Shown one piece after another: positions 44,990 through 54,408 of a stretch of 64,000 nucleotides of DNA. The notes beneath the pieces are model-generated. The model saw nothing but the letters and a program-made list of their open reading frames with translations, had not been told where the DNA came from and did no database searches. The stretch spans positions 3,132,001 to 3,196,000 of the forward strand of contig NZ_OX365700.1 in NCBI RefSeq assembly GCF_947241125.1, written 5' to 3'. The DNA is from Nitrospira tepida (GTDB lineage: Bacteria; Nitrospirota; Nitrospiria; Nitrospirales; Nitrospiraceae). A program made the translations under genes and the position numbers. Within the stretch, counting starts at the first letter, position 1. Every line of letters starts with the position of its first letter.

Positions 44990-45841
44990 TCAGCCAAAAT
45001 GCACCTCGGCCGGGGTCCGTCGGCCCAAGCTCTGGTGCCGTCGTTCGGTGTTGTAGAACAGAAAATACCGCTGCAACCCGGCCCAGGCCTCGGCTCCGTC
45101 GGCGTCGTCCCGCAGGTAGATCTCCTCGTACTTCACGCTCCGCCACAGCCGTTCCACAAAGATATTGTCCAAGGCCCGGCCGCGCCCGTCCATGCTGATG
45201 CGGACGCCCGCGCCCTCCAGCCGCCCCGTGAACTCGTCGCTTGTAAACTGCGCCCCTTGATCCGTGTTGAAGATCTCCGGCTGCCCGCTCCCCAACGCGT
45301 TCTCCAACGCTTCCAGGCAGAACAGCGCGTCCAGCGTGTTGGAGAGCGCCCACGCCAGCACGTAGCGGCTGTACCAGTCCAGCACCGCGACCAGGTACAG
45401 GAACCCGCGCCGCATCGGCACATACGTGATGTCCGCACACCACACGTGGTTCGGCCGCTCCACCGCCAGCTCCCGCAGCAGATAGGGATACGTCGGATGC
45501 GCGGGCTGCCGGCGGCTCGTGTGCGGGCCCGGCAGCACCGCTTGCAACCCCATCACCCGCATCAGCCGCGCCACCCGCTTGTGGTTGACCACGTGGCCCA
45601 ATCGCTGCAGCCAATCGGTCATCCGGGGCACTCCGTAAAACGGCCGTTGCAAGTACAGTTCATCGATCAGCCGCATCAACGTCAGATTCTCGGCCCGTTC
45701 GGGCACTGGCTCGTAGTAGTAGGTCGAGCGCGCCAGGCCCGCCACCACACACTGCTGCACGATCGACACGGCACCCGGGTCGGCGTGGATCCATCCGCGG
45801 CGGGTCTCCCGCGGCACGCTCAGAGCTTTTTTCGCAGCCAC
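44990..45841 (-). CDS. IS3-family transposase OrfB
   Basis: The catalytic part of the IS3 transposase, with an rve integrase core. D of VWCADITYVPMRRGF, D of IFNTDQGAQFTSDEF and E of NIFVERLWRSVKYEEIY form the DDE set. The opening WIHADPGAVSIVQQCV fits the group. It overlaps orfA by 22 bp; a slippery A6G (tgcgAAAAAAGct) at the overlap suggests a -1 frameshift to make OrfAB. Confidence 0.95.
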   Translation of the reverse strand: MAAKKALSVPRETRRGWIHADPGAVSIVQQCVVAGLARSTYYYEPVPERAENLTLMRLIDELYLQRPFYGVPRMTDWLQRLGHVVNHKRVARLMRVMGLQAVLPGPHTSRRQPAHPTYPYLLRELAVERPNHVWCADITYVPMRRGFLYLVAVLDWYSRYVLAWALSNTLDALFCLEALENALGSGQPEIFNTDQGAQFTSDEFTGRLEGAGVRISMDGRGRALDNIFVERLWRSVKYEEIYLRDDADGAEAWAGLQRYFLFYNTERRHQSLGRRTPAEVHFG

Positions 45842-46098
45842 TCCAGCTCCATCTTCAGGCGGCCGATCTCCTGGTACAGCGGGGCCGTCACCACCTCCTC
45901 GCTACGCCCCGTGCCCGCCAGACCTCGCCGGAACACCTCCGGCGCCCCGTCTAGCAACTGTCGCTTCCAATGGGCAATCACCGTCGGGTGCACACCATGG
46001 ACGGCACTCAATTCACTCAGGGTCCGCACCCCCTTGATCGCCTCCACTGCCACCCGCGCGTTGAACTCCTCCGAATGGGTCTTCCGTTTTGGGGCCAT
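45820..46098 (-). CDS. IS3-family OrfA (helix-turn-helix)
   Basis: A 92-residue DNA-binding protein: KTHSEEFNARVAVEAIKG, ELSAVHGVHPTVIAHWKRQL and a leucine-zipper-like tail IGRLKMELEWLRKKL. The stop follows the A6G slippery run used to switch into orfB. Confidence 0.93.
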   Translation of the reverse strand: MAPKRKTHSEEFNARVAVEAIKGVRTLSELSAVHGVHPTVIAHWKRQLLDGAPEVFRRGLAGTGRSEEVVTAPLYQEIGRLKMELEWLRKKL

Positions 46099-46177
46099 AG
46101 GTGTCTCCCGGTTTTTGCGACGGTCGTTCTACCATAATTTCTTGGCTTCACGACCTGTCCAAAAAACGGGGGTAACT

Positions 46178-47044
46178 TCAGATCACGCCCATGACGGCAT
46201 CCTTTGCCTTCGCATTGGAGAGATAGAACGTGCGGACCATCAGATCCTGATATTGGGCGAGCTTCTGTTTGTTGTTCGGCAGGATCAAGAGCGTGTCCGG
46301 TCCGACCTTCTGCGAGACCAGTCCGTTCGTATTGAGGATTAAGGTGAGGGCTTCATCGAACGACATGTCTTTCAAAAAGATCGTGATCGGGTCATCGCGG
46401 ATGTCTTTATCGAACACGACGTTGATATTGGCCGTCCGCGCCACGATCTCGAACACCTCCTTCAACTTCGCATTCTGGAAGCGCATCGTAATCGGCTTGG
46501 TCGATTGCCCCACAGACTGGGCCGCGCGCTGTTGTGTGCTGAGCGTCGTGATTCCCGTCAGAGCCTCGATCAAAGACGGGTCCAGTTCCACTACTCGTTC
46601 ATAGATGGCCAAGGCCTCATCGGTTCGCCCCATGCCCTGAAACTTTCTGGCGAGCTGCAGTTGATCCTGCGCTTGTTTGAGCCGCAGCGCGTCGGCGAGC
46701 GCCGCTTGATAGTCGCGGTTGGATGGATCGTAGCCCATCGCCATCTTCAGCTCGGTCAGCGCCTCAGGCAACTGTCTCTCGGCCAGGTACTCTCGCCCGA
46801 CCTCATAGTGTGCGGCCGCGGCTTCTTGCTTGGCCTCATCCAATCGAGCGACCAGCTCGCGATCGTAGGGGTTGGCTTTGACCGCCTGCCGATAGATCGC
46901 CACGGCTTCGTCCCATTGCCCAGCCGCCGCAAGGTCCTCCGCCATGCGGACTTGACTGGTCGTGCAGGACAACAGGACTAGGCTCATCATCACGAGCCAT
47001 GCCCAGCACCGGAAGATTCGTATTGGGAGACACCACGTCAGCAT
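46178..47044 (-). pseudogene. Truncated secretin-like lipoprotein with TPR repeats
   Basis: The N-terminus has a lipoprotein signal (VMMSLVLLSCTT, Cys at about residue 27 from ATG 47044). TPR-like repeats follow (AAAGQWDEAVAIYRQAVKAN). Then an STN/secretin N-domain-like part, with IVARTANINVVFDKDIRDD and MSFDEALTLILNTNGLV. The protein ends MGVI and a stop exactly at the IS3 end, before the secretin pore that should follow. A longer frame to 47113 exists. Confidence 0.82.
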
Positions 47045-47113
47045 ACGAAACGATTTCCCAACACACGTGGCCACACGTTTCCAAATGGAGTCGACTACTT
47101 GGTGGCACAGCAC

Positions 47114-47408
47114 ATCCCACCTCTATCGGGCAATCACCTAGAAAAGAGTAGCACGGTTGATGCAGGCGTCTAGGCTGGCTGGATCGAAGACTGAAGAATA
47201 GGGACGAACAGCGGCCGCAGGGAAATCTGGATAATACAGAGTCTGGTCTAGTGACCAGTACCCATGACGAGCATGACCGCGACCAGTCAGGTGATAGACG
47301 GCGTTAAGAAGTTCAGGAAGGAGGGAGAGGGGAAAGGGTCCACCCCACTTCGAGCCAATGCGTGATTACAAGACCTGAGCGGACCCCCGCTTCCTTATTT
47401 CTCCCGCA
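47114..47408. other. Gene-free stretch upstream of the secretin-like remnant
   Basis: No gene, RNA or repeat is recognised in these roughly 300 bp. They may include the promoter of the truncated gene. Confidence 0.4.
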
Positions 47409-47412
47409 CTAG

Positions 47413-49026
47413 GAGCCTGTCCGACATTAGCCCCAACGCACTTGTGTGCAGGCTCTGACTCGTGTATCAGCCATGCAGCATCGTGATGAGCGAGGAGGCT
47501 GCGTGATGACGACTCGGACCTTTCGTCCCTATGATCCCGATGAGCTGTGGCTGTTGCCGCCGTCACCCCGCGACTGGTTGCCGGAAGACCACCTGGCGTA
47601 CTTCCTGGCTGATCTGGTGGAGGAATTGAATCTCCAACCCATCCTGGCGACCTATGGTGGGGTGACGCGCGGCACGGCACCGTATCACCCGCAGCTGCTG
47701 GTGAAGGTGCTGCTCTATGCCTATGCCGTGGGGATTCCGGCCTCGCGGCAGATTGCGCGGAAGTTGGAGGAGGATGTGGCCTTTCGAGTGCTGGCGGCGA
47801 ATCAGCGGCCGGATTTCCGGACCCTCAGTGATTTTCGGAAGCAGCATCTGACGGCGCTGGCCGATCTGTTTGTGCAGGTCCTGAAACTCTGCCAGCGGGC
47901 GGGCTTGGTCAAGCTGGGGCATATCGCGCTGGATGGGACGAAGATCAAGGCGAATGCGTCGAAGCATAAGGCGATGAGCTATGGACGGATGGTGACGGAA
48001 GAGGCGCGGCTCACGGCGGAAGTCCAGCGGCTGTTGACGCAGGCCGAGGCGGCGGATGCGCGGGATGATGCGGCGTATGGCCCTGACCGGCGGGGTGATG
48101 AACTGCCCGCCGAACTGGCGCGCCGGGAGCAACGGCTGGAGACCATTCGGGCGGCCAAGGCGGTGCTGGAGCAGGAGGCCCAGGCGGAGGCCGCCCTCAC
48201 ATAGGCGGCACACGAGGGGCGCAAGGCAGAAAGACCGCGCCGGGGACGGCCGCCGCAGCCCCCCAGCCCGGTGCCCCATCCGAAGGCGCAGCGCAACTTC
48301 ACGGATCCCGAGAGCCGGATTATGCCGGCGTCGAACGCCAAGGGGAGCGTCGTCCAAGGGTACAACTGCCAAGCGGCCGTCGATGCGAGGACGCAGATCA
48401 TTGTCGCGGCCGACGTCACCGATGAAGCGAATGACAAGCAGCAAGCGCAGCCGATGCTGACCCAGGTACTGGCCCAGACCGGTCAGGTCCCGCGGACCGT
48501 GAGTATGGATGCGGGCTATTTCAGCGAGGCGAACGTCACGGCCCTCACGGCGCTGGGGTGTCGGCCACTCATCCCGCCGGATCGCCACCGCCACAGCCAG
48601 GCGATACCCGCCGCGCCCCGGGGCCGACCGCCAGCGGGCCTGTCGGTGGCGGATCGGATGCGCCGCACCCTCCGGACCACACGCGGACGACGACTCTACG
48701 CCCGGCGCAAAGCGATCGTCGAGCCGGTCTTCGGCCAGATCAAGCAGGGCCGCGGCTATCGACAGTTCTTGTTGCGCGGGATGCGGCAGGTGCGCGGGGA
48801 ATGGGCGCTCATCTGTACCACGCATAATGTGCTCAAACTCTGGACTGCCCTGCGCCATCGTCGCCAACGCCCCGGCGAGGGGCTGCGGGCCTTGGGCAGA
48901 AGCCGGAAGGCGGAGCGGAAAACCCAGGGGTAGTCGAAAGTCGCCAGGTCAATCCGTCTGTAGCTGTGCGTAGATGGGATTAACCGGAATGCCCATGCTG
49001 TGCTCAGGTCAATGTCGGACAAGCTC
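47413..49026 (+). mobile_element. IS1182-family insertion sequence
   Basis: The 1614-bp element has 16-bp ends that agree at all but one position (GAGCCTGTCCGACATT on the left, complement GAGCTTGTCCGACATT on the right). A palindromic CTAG on both sides (47409-47412 and 49027-49030) is the probable target. Its transposase frame is broken by one in-frame TAG. It lies 8 bp after the stop codon of the lipoprotein gene. Confidence 0.9.
47506..48933 (+). pseudogene. IS1182-family transposase with in-frame TAG
   Basis: The frame runs from ATG 47506 (MTTRTFRPYDPDELWLLPPS) to the stop at 48931-48933 with a single TAG at 48202-48204, in the spacer between the N-terminal and DDE parts (EAALT, stop, AAHEGRK). 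Downstream text stays in the same frame with the transposase motifs VVQGYNCQAAVDARTQIIVA and RRLYARRKAIVEPVFGQIKQ. A CAG-to-TAG change is the simplest explanation. The protein is probably inactive unless the stop is suppressed. Confidence 0.88.
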
Positions 49027-49038
49027 CTAGCACCAGTG

Positions 49039-49758
49039 CTACGGATTCTCTATCACCCATTCTTTGCGAATGGTAACGGGATCGAGAATCGAAAAATAGA
49101 ACTCCCTACTTTGTCTCCTTTCAAATGAAATCAGGATTGGATCGTGTGCACAGTCATGGCGCTGAGTTCTGTCTATGATCACTTTAAATTGTCGATCTGG
49201 GGGGAGTGTTGGGGTTTGAAACATCAAGCCGACCAGCACCTCCTCCGAAATAATGAGTGAGTCGACGATATAGGATGGATTCTTCATGTCAAGGAGCGCC
49301 TCAAGCGAGGTATGACGACCTTTCTGAACTGGATGAGGGCCGCTCATTGAGACAGCGACCAAATGCCTATCCTCTTCGGTGACCAGGACGATGTCTTTCG
49401 GGTCAAATCGAATCGCTCCATCCGTGGAATTCAATGTTAGCAGAACCCAAAAATGATCTTGGGCATGATTGTGCCAGATTGGAATAATAGGCAGAATCAG
49501 ACCCATCATTCCGAACACCTCAGCATTGAGCGGAATCACGTTGAGCTTCAATGAACAGGACAGAACGCCTGTACTCTTGCCTTGGGCGCTTACATGGGGC
49601 ACGCTGCGACTAGAATTTACTATTCCTACGCAACCTAGGCTAGACATCAGTAGCACGGCGACCAGCAAGGCCACAATCGGCTTGAGGAGGCTCAATGATT
49701 GAACAACGGTACCCAATAAAGAGACCAAGCTGTGCTTTCGAGTAGGACTAAAGAACAT
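49039..49758 (-). CDS. Hypothetical lipoprotein, possible Rhs partner
   Basis: A protein of about 239 residues with a lipoprotein signal (ALLVAVLLMSSLGC). The rest looks beta-rich, with LDMKNPSYIVDSLIISEEV. I do not recognise the family. The ATG at 49758 is chosen because the frame further out to 49848 is derived from the IS256 insertion. Before that insertion it lay directly after the orphan Rhs tip on the same strand, a position where immunity proteins are commonly found. Confidence 0.6.
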   Translation of the reverse strand: MFFSPTRKHSLVSLLGTVVQSLSLLKPIVALLVAVLLMSSLGCVGIVNSSRSVPHVSAQGKSTGVLSCSLKLNVIPLNAEVFGMMGLILPIIPIWHNHAQDHFWVLLTLNSTDGAIRFDPKDIVLVTEEDRHLVAVSMSGPHPVQKGRHTSLEALLDMKNPSYIVDSLIISEEVLVGLMFQTPTLPPDRQFKVIIDRTQRHDCAHDPILISFERRQSREFYFSILDPVTIRKEWVIENP

Positions 49759-49801
49759 AAGGTCGCGAAGGCATTTGTTAAGCCCATTTTGAGTTGCTAA
49801 G

Positions 49802-51203
49802 GGTGAAGTCTTAGACTTGCTGGAAAAGTGAGAGGGATGCATCCTCACCGGTTTGAACGTCTGGCGGCGTTCGAATCACAACCAACAAGGAGCATCCCCA
49901 TGGCAAGAGTACCGAGCAGCGTCGGCACGCGCAAGAGGCTGAAAGAGATGTTGGCAGGCGACCCGGGCGAGATCGACACCAGTGTGTTTGTGCGGCAAGC
50001 CGTCCGCCTGATGATCGAAGAAGCGTTGGAGGCCGAAGTCAGTGAGCGCCTGAGCCGGGGCTATTATGAGCGCGGACCGATGGCAGAGGCCCCCGGAACC
50101 CCGCGCGGGTATCGCAATGGGGTACGAGTCGGACGGCTGAAAACTGCCGAAGGCGTCATTGAGTATGGTGTCCCGCAAGTGCGCGGCATCGAGGGCTGGC
50201 AATCAGAGATTCGCGCGGCGCTGGGCGGTAAGAGCGAGGAACTGGAACGGCTCGCCGTAGAGATGTATGCCCGCGGGCTCTCCATGCGCGATATCGAAGC
50301 GGCGTTCACGGGCGCCGATGGGCGCTGCCTGCTCAGTCGCTCCGCCGCGAGCCGCGTGTGCGAGGCCTTGTGGGCCGACTATCAGGAGTTTGCCCGCCGC
50401 GATCTCTCCGGCATCGAGGTCGCCTATCTGTTCATCGACGGCGTCGCCGAGCGACTCCATCTCGGGCAACCTCGCGAGGCGGTGCTGGCGGCCTGGGCGA
50501 TTACGATGACCGGCACCAAAGTGCTCCTGGGACTGCAACCGGGGACCAAGGAAGACACGGTGTGCTGTAGCGACTTCTTGCGAGACCTCAAAGCCCGCGG
50601 CCTCGCGGATCCCGTGCTCGTCGTCACCGATGGCGCGCCCGGGCTGATTCGCGCGGTGGAAGAATGTTTGCCGCGCGCCCTGCGGCAGCGCTGTTTGGCG
50701 CACAAGCTCAGAAACCTTGAAACGAAGGTGCCGGCCGAGCGGTGGCGCGAGGTGAAGGCGATGGCGCTGGCCGCCTATCACGCCTCGAGCCCGAAGACCG
50801 CCGAGCTCGCCGCCGACGAGTTTCGGCACACCTACGCGAACGAGCTGCCCAGCGGCGTGAAATGTTTCGATGATGATTTTGCCGCGTGCATCACCTATTT
50901 GCGTCTGCCCGTGGCGCACCGGCGGGCGACCCGCACGACCAATTTACTGGAACGACTGTTTCTGGAGGAACGCCGCCGCAGCCACACGATCCCGCATGCG
51001 TTTGGCGAACGCGCCGTCCTGAAGCTCATGTATGCGGCGCTCCAGCGAGCCAGCGGCACGTGGCAACGGGTGGCGCTCACCGACTTCGAGCGAAAACAAT
51101 TGCTCACGCTTCGGGAGGAACTCGACCGGGAATTCACGGAGAAACATCGAGTCACTCAATCCGCATCCCGCTCACCAATTTCCAGCAAGCGGGGGACTTG
51201 ACC
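49802..51203 (+). mobile_element. IS256-family insertion sequence, complete
   Basis: The 1402-bp element starts GGTGAAGTCTTAGACTTGCT and ends with the complement of GGTCAAGTCCCCCGCTTGCT; similarity continues inward for about 15 bp. An 8-bp direct repeat, TTGCTAAG (49794-49801 and 51204-51211), flanks it and fits the IS256 target size. It separates the Rhs tip gene from the lipoprotein gene. Confidence 0.94.
49900..51201 (+). CDS. IS256-family (Mutator-like) transposase
   Basis: An intact DDE transposase of 433 residues. The ATG at 49900 has AAGGAG 7 bp before it; the longer frame to 49828 reaches into the terminal repeat. Motifs include VAYLFIDGVAERLHLG, VLVVTDGAPGLIRAVEECLP, the C-terminal TTNLLERLFLEERRR and the RCLAHKLRNLETKVP that follows the second Asp. 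The stop lies within the right inverted repeat. Confidence 0.94.
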   Translation: MARVPSSVGTRKRLKEMLAGDPGEIDTSVFVRQAVRLMIEEALEAEVSERLSRGYYERGPMAEAPGTPRGYRNGVRVGRLKTAEGVIEYGVPQVRGIEGWQSEIRAALGGKSEELERLAVEMYARGLSMRDIEAAFTGADGRCLLSRSAASRVCEALWADYQEFARRDLSGIEVAYLFIDGVAERLHLGQPREAVLAAWAITMTGTKVLLGLQPGTKEDTVCCSDFLRDLKARGLADPVLVVTDGAPGLIRAVEECLPRALRQRCLAHKLRNLETKVPAERWREVKAMALAAYHASSPKTAELAADEFRHTYANELPSGVKCFDDDFAACITYLRLPVAHRRATRTTNLLERLFLEERRRSHTIPHAFGERAVLKLMYAALQRASGTWQRVALTDFERKQLLTLREELDREFTEKHRVTQSASRSPISSKRGT

Positions 51204-51215
51204 TTGCTAAGAAGG

Positions 51216-52718
51216 CTAGAATGGCTCGCCTCTTTGCTGGGGAGGACTGTTTACAACTGCACCAGAACCACTTCTGCACTTCGATCCGTCTATACCCAAG
51301 ATACAATGATAGCCTTTCTCAAAAAACTTTGGTATCTCCCGAGAAAGAAATTTCGACAATGTACTTTCCATAACTTCCATCCCCGAACCGACCGCCAACG
51401 CGGCCTCCGGCATTCCTGGGATGCCAAGTGCGAGTTTGCTTCCGCTTGATTTCGTTAACGGCTCGATTTGCAGAACGTTACCGGGACCAAGAATTGGTTC
51501 GCCAGCTGGAATCGTATTGGCTAAAAAGTACTCTGCCCCAGAAAGAAGCGCCGCCAGAGAAGCTCCGGTAGCGGCACCCCGTAATGCGCTGACAGAGATT
51601 GTGTCCCAGTCCCCGGCTCCACCGCCGTATCCAACGGTGGCGCCCATCCCTCCTCCTACCAGTGCACCGGCTCCGATACGGTTCCCAACAGCGGCAATGG
51701 TTAGCAAGTCAAAGAAACTATCTCCATAAGGTACTTCCCACGCCATCCCTTGGATCGCTCCCGTTATAGCCCCGACCCCTGCCCCGAATAGAATGCCGCT
51801 ACTAAGATCTCCACCCCTCTTTGTTGCACTATACCCTCCAAATCCTCCTCCCAGTGTCGATCCGAGTGCCATGCCGAGACCTGCTCCACACCCCCCGCAC
51901 TGTATTGAGGCAATAATGGAACCAGCTACGATTTCACCAGCGAGAACATATCTTCCCGATCGTGATTGAGTAAGAACTGCCCCGCCAACTACAAAACCGC
52001 AACTGTTTAGCATTCCGCATGTGCTAGGCAATATAGCGGAAAACACTGGCCCGCCAAAGATTTGGATGGCAAGCCCTAATGCAGTGATTCCCTTGTCCCC
52101 TAACGTCTTGTTGAGGAACTTCTTGAGTTTGAAGTGTCCTGTTGGGTCCGTATATTTGAATGGATTGTTCCCCGCATAGGTGTAACGATTCAAATCCTGC
52201 GGATCGCGGGGATTCGGAACGATCGTGTCCGCCGAGATGAACCGCCCCAGGGTCGGGTCATAGTAACGAGCTTCATAGTAGTAGAGCCCCGTTGTGCTGT
52301 CCAACTCCTTGCCCGTGTATTTGTACGGGACATCCACCGTCGGATTGGCGCTGCTCTGATTCGTGCGCGTCGCTCCGTACGGATAGTACGCCAGCCTCTG
52401 CACCAAAGCGCCCGTGTTATCCGTGATGACGCTGCTGGAACCCAAATGGTCCTGATGCCAATAATGGATGGCACCGGTATTGACCGCCACAGTCGCAATG
52501 CGCGTATTTCCTGCAAAGATGAATCGCGTGCAGCTCGTATTGTCGCACTCATAGAGCTTGCCGATGTAGCGGGTCGTCGTGGTGCCCGCAATCTTCTTCA
52601 CTCGCCCACCATCCCCGTCATAGACGAACGTGGTCGTTTGGCCGTTATGGGAGATCCTCAGCGGCTTAGGCGGGATGGCGTGTGTAAGAGGGAATCTACT
52701 GCTCGGATGATACTTCAA
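51216..52718 (-). pseudogene. Orphan Rhs C-terminal fragment with hydrophobic tip
   Basis: Rhs repeat text starts near residue 21 (ISHNGQTTTFVYDGDGGRVK), the core includes DHLGSSSVITDNTGAL and RDPQDLNRYTYAGNNPF, and the core ends at TDPTG about residue 194. The remaining ~300 residues form a variable tip rich in Gly/Ala hydrophobic stretches, which suggests a membrane-active domain. The thousands of bases normally preceding this core are missing, and the first ~18 residues are not Rhs-like. It is probably an orphan tip acquired as a cassette; I cannot exclude translation from TTG at 52718. Confidence 0.85.
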
Positions 52719-52767
52719 ACCTCCACGTATCTGTGTTCAGGGTCATCTTCGGAGGATACAGTAGAAG

Positions 52768-53565
52768 TTACCGTGAATCATGCGGGCTGACATGGACCTC
52801 CGAGGCGACTATACCCTTTTCCGCCACTAATCCCGGGACGGCATCGATCTTGACGGCCTGCACGATGAGGATGTCGCCGAACAGAAGCTTGTCGTCCAAC
52901 AGGACCGACCGGACCTGGGCCGCCTTGGGATTGTTCTTCACCCAGCTTCTCCCCCGCGATCGGATCAAGGGCTTGAGACATTGATGCAGCCACGATCCGG
53001 TCTTGGACAGCTCGTTGGTCTCAACCGTCTGAACCACAAAGCCGTTGTTCTCCAGGATATGTCTGAGCTCGATGTAACTGACCGGATTGATGTGCCACGC
53101 CGGCCCGGCCATGTAATCGAACGTGTTGGGTGCTCCATAGAGAAGATACTGGAGCCGAGACCGAATCGAGGCCACATTCGGCGTCGTCACCACGAGGCTG
53201 CCTCCCGGCCGCAGGACCCGATTGGCTTCGCGCACCAGATGAAAGGGATTTTCGAGATGCTCAATCCCCTCGATACAGGTGTACAGATCAAAACTGCGAT
53301 CCGCAAAGGGCAAGGTCCGGTTGAGATCCACCTTCGCACAGGCGACCTCCCGAAGCTTGAACTGTTGCGGATCGAGATCGCCGCAGGAGATCTCCAGCCC
53401 GAGCCGACGCCGCAGCAAGGTTTGGGCAAAGGCCCCTTCACCGGCCGGCGCGTCCAGAATTCTCTTGCCGTCCAACGGTCCCCGGGCGGACAGGATTTCG
53501 ATGACCTTCTCGAAGATGCCCGGCGCGCTGATCCGACGTATGTCAGCCTGAGCCTGTTCCACCAT
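52768..53565 (-). CDS. SAM-dependent methyltransferase
   Basis: A class I methyltransferase of about 265 residues with motif I ILDAPAGEGAFAQTLLRR, then ISCGDLDPQQFKL and DLYTCIEGIEHLENPFHLV. The ATG at 53565 has GAGGCGGG just upstream; the longer frame to 53709 overlaps rmlA. The last seven residues are written by the island end motif, so the native C-terminus may have been replaced. Confidence 0.85.
   Translation of the reverse strand: MVEQAQADIRRISAPGIFEKVIEILSARGPLDGKRILDAPAGEGAFAQTLLRRRLGLEISCGDLDPQQFKLREVACAKVDLNRTLPFADRSFDLYTCIEGIEHLENPFHLVREANRVLRPGGSLVVTTPNVASIRSRLQYLLYGAPNTFDYMAGPAWHINPVSYIELRHILENNGFVVQTVETNELSKTGSWLHQCLKPLIRSRGRSWVKNNPKAAQVRSVLLDDKLLFGDILIVQAVKIDAVPGLVAEKGIVASEVHVSPHDSR
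52772..52788 (-). repeat. Outer end motif of the accessory island (right copy)
   Basis: CGTGAATCATGCGGGCT is the exact complement of the motif at 42469-42485. On the minus strand it encodes the last residues of the methyltransferase (SPHDSR and stop). The two copies face each other and delimit the accessory island. Confidence 0.75.
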
Positions 53566-53596
53566 CCCGCCTCTTCTTCTGTCCGCGGACGCGCGG

Positions 53597-54328
53597 CTAT
53601 CCCATCCTGTTGGCTCCCGTCTGGGCGACAAACTGGTTCGCCAGGAACAGCGATTCGATCGTCCCGGCGTCGGTCCACCAGCCCTCCAGTTTGTCCCAGG
53701 TGAGTTCATTCTGTCGGATATAGGCGTTGTTCACGTCCGTGATCTCAAGCTCTCCCCGTCCCGACGGTTTCAGCGTCTTGATGATCTCGAACACCTGCGC
53801 ATCGTAAAAATAGATGCCCGTCACGGCGTAGGGAGAGGCCGGCTGTTTCGGCTTCTCATCGATCCGGATCACCTTGTCGCCGTCCAGCGCCGGGACGCCG
53901 AACCGCTGGGGGTCCTTGACCTCCTTGAGGAGGATCTTGGCACCGGTCCGCTGCGCGCGAAAGGCCTCCGCCGCCTTCAGGATATTGCGCTCGATGATAT
54001 TGTCTCCGAGCACGACGCAGATCGGGTTCCGGTCAGCGAAGTGCTCGGCCAGCCGCAAGGCATCGGCAATCCCCCCCTCGCCCTCCTGATAGGTATAGTT
54101 CAGATGCCGGAGGCCGAACTGCTTGCCGTTTCCCAATAACCGCAGGAAGTCTCCCGCGCTGTTGCCGCCCGTCACCAGCATGATTTCGTTGATGCCGGCG
54201 TTCACGAGGGTTTGAATCGGATAGTAAATCATCGGCCGGTCATAGACCGGGAGCAGATGCTTGTTGGTGACCTTGGTCAACGGAAGCAGCCTGGTTCCGA
54301 GCCCCCCAGCCAGCACGACGCCTTTCAT
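53597..54328 (-). CDS. rmlA: Glucose-1-phosphate thymidylyltransferase (short form)
   Basis: RmlA makes dTDP-glucose from dTTP and glucose 1-phosphate. It starts MKGVVLAGGLGTRLLPLTKV and has KHLLPVYDRPMIYYP, CVVLGDNIIE and GRGELEITDVNNAYI. The 243-residue length matches the short class of these enzymes (RfbA proteins of the longer class are near 290). rmlB and rmlD lie at the other side of the island, so rmlA was separated from them by the insertion; rmlC is not in the window. Confidence 0.92.
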   Translation of the reverse strand: MKGVVLAGGLGTRLLPLTKVTNKHLLPVYDRPMIYYPIQTLVNAGINEIMLVTGGNSAGDFLRLLGNGKQFGLRHLNYTYQEGEGGIADALRLAEHFADRNPICVVLGDNIIERNILKAAEAFRAQRTGAKILLKEVKDPQRFGVPALDGDKVIRIDEKPKQPASPYAVTGIYFYDAQVFEIIKTLKPSGRGELEITDVNNAYIRQNELTWDKLEGWWTDAGTIESLFLANQFVAQTGANRMG

Positions 54329-54408
54329 GAGTTTCCCCCTCGAAGTTTGATCAGACTCATGGATGAGACCAGCCGGCCGCGATTCGGACGGCCATCTCCG
54401 CGGACGGC

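Larger units (their letters stand above)
44770..46175 (-). mobile_element. IS3-family insertion sequence
   Basis: The ends are imperfect inverted repeats: 44768-44790 and 46153-46175 match at 20 of 23 positions around TTTGGACAGGT. A CTT on both sides (44767-44769 and 46176-46178) may be a 3-bp target duplication, so exact borders are uncertain by 2 bp. It contains orfA and orfB overlapping in the -1 arrangement. The right end cuts a secretin-like gene. Confidence 0.88.

Noticed and set aside
47563-48867. A 434-residue minus-strand frame in the IS1182 element
   Set aside because: It is the antisense shadow of the broken transposase; only the plus-strand frame carries transposase motifs.
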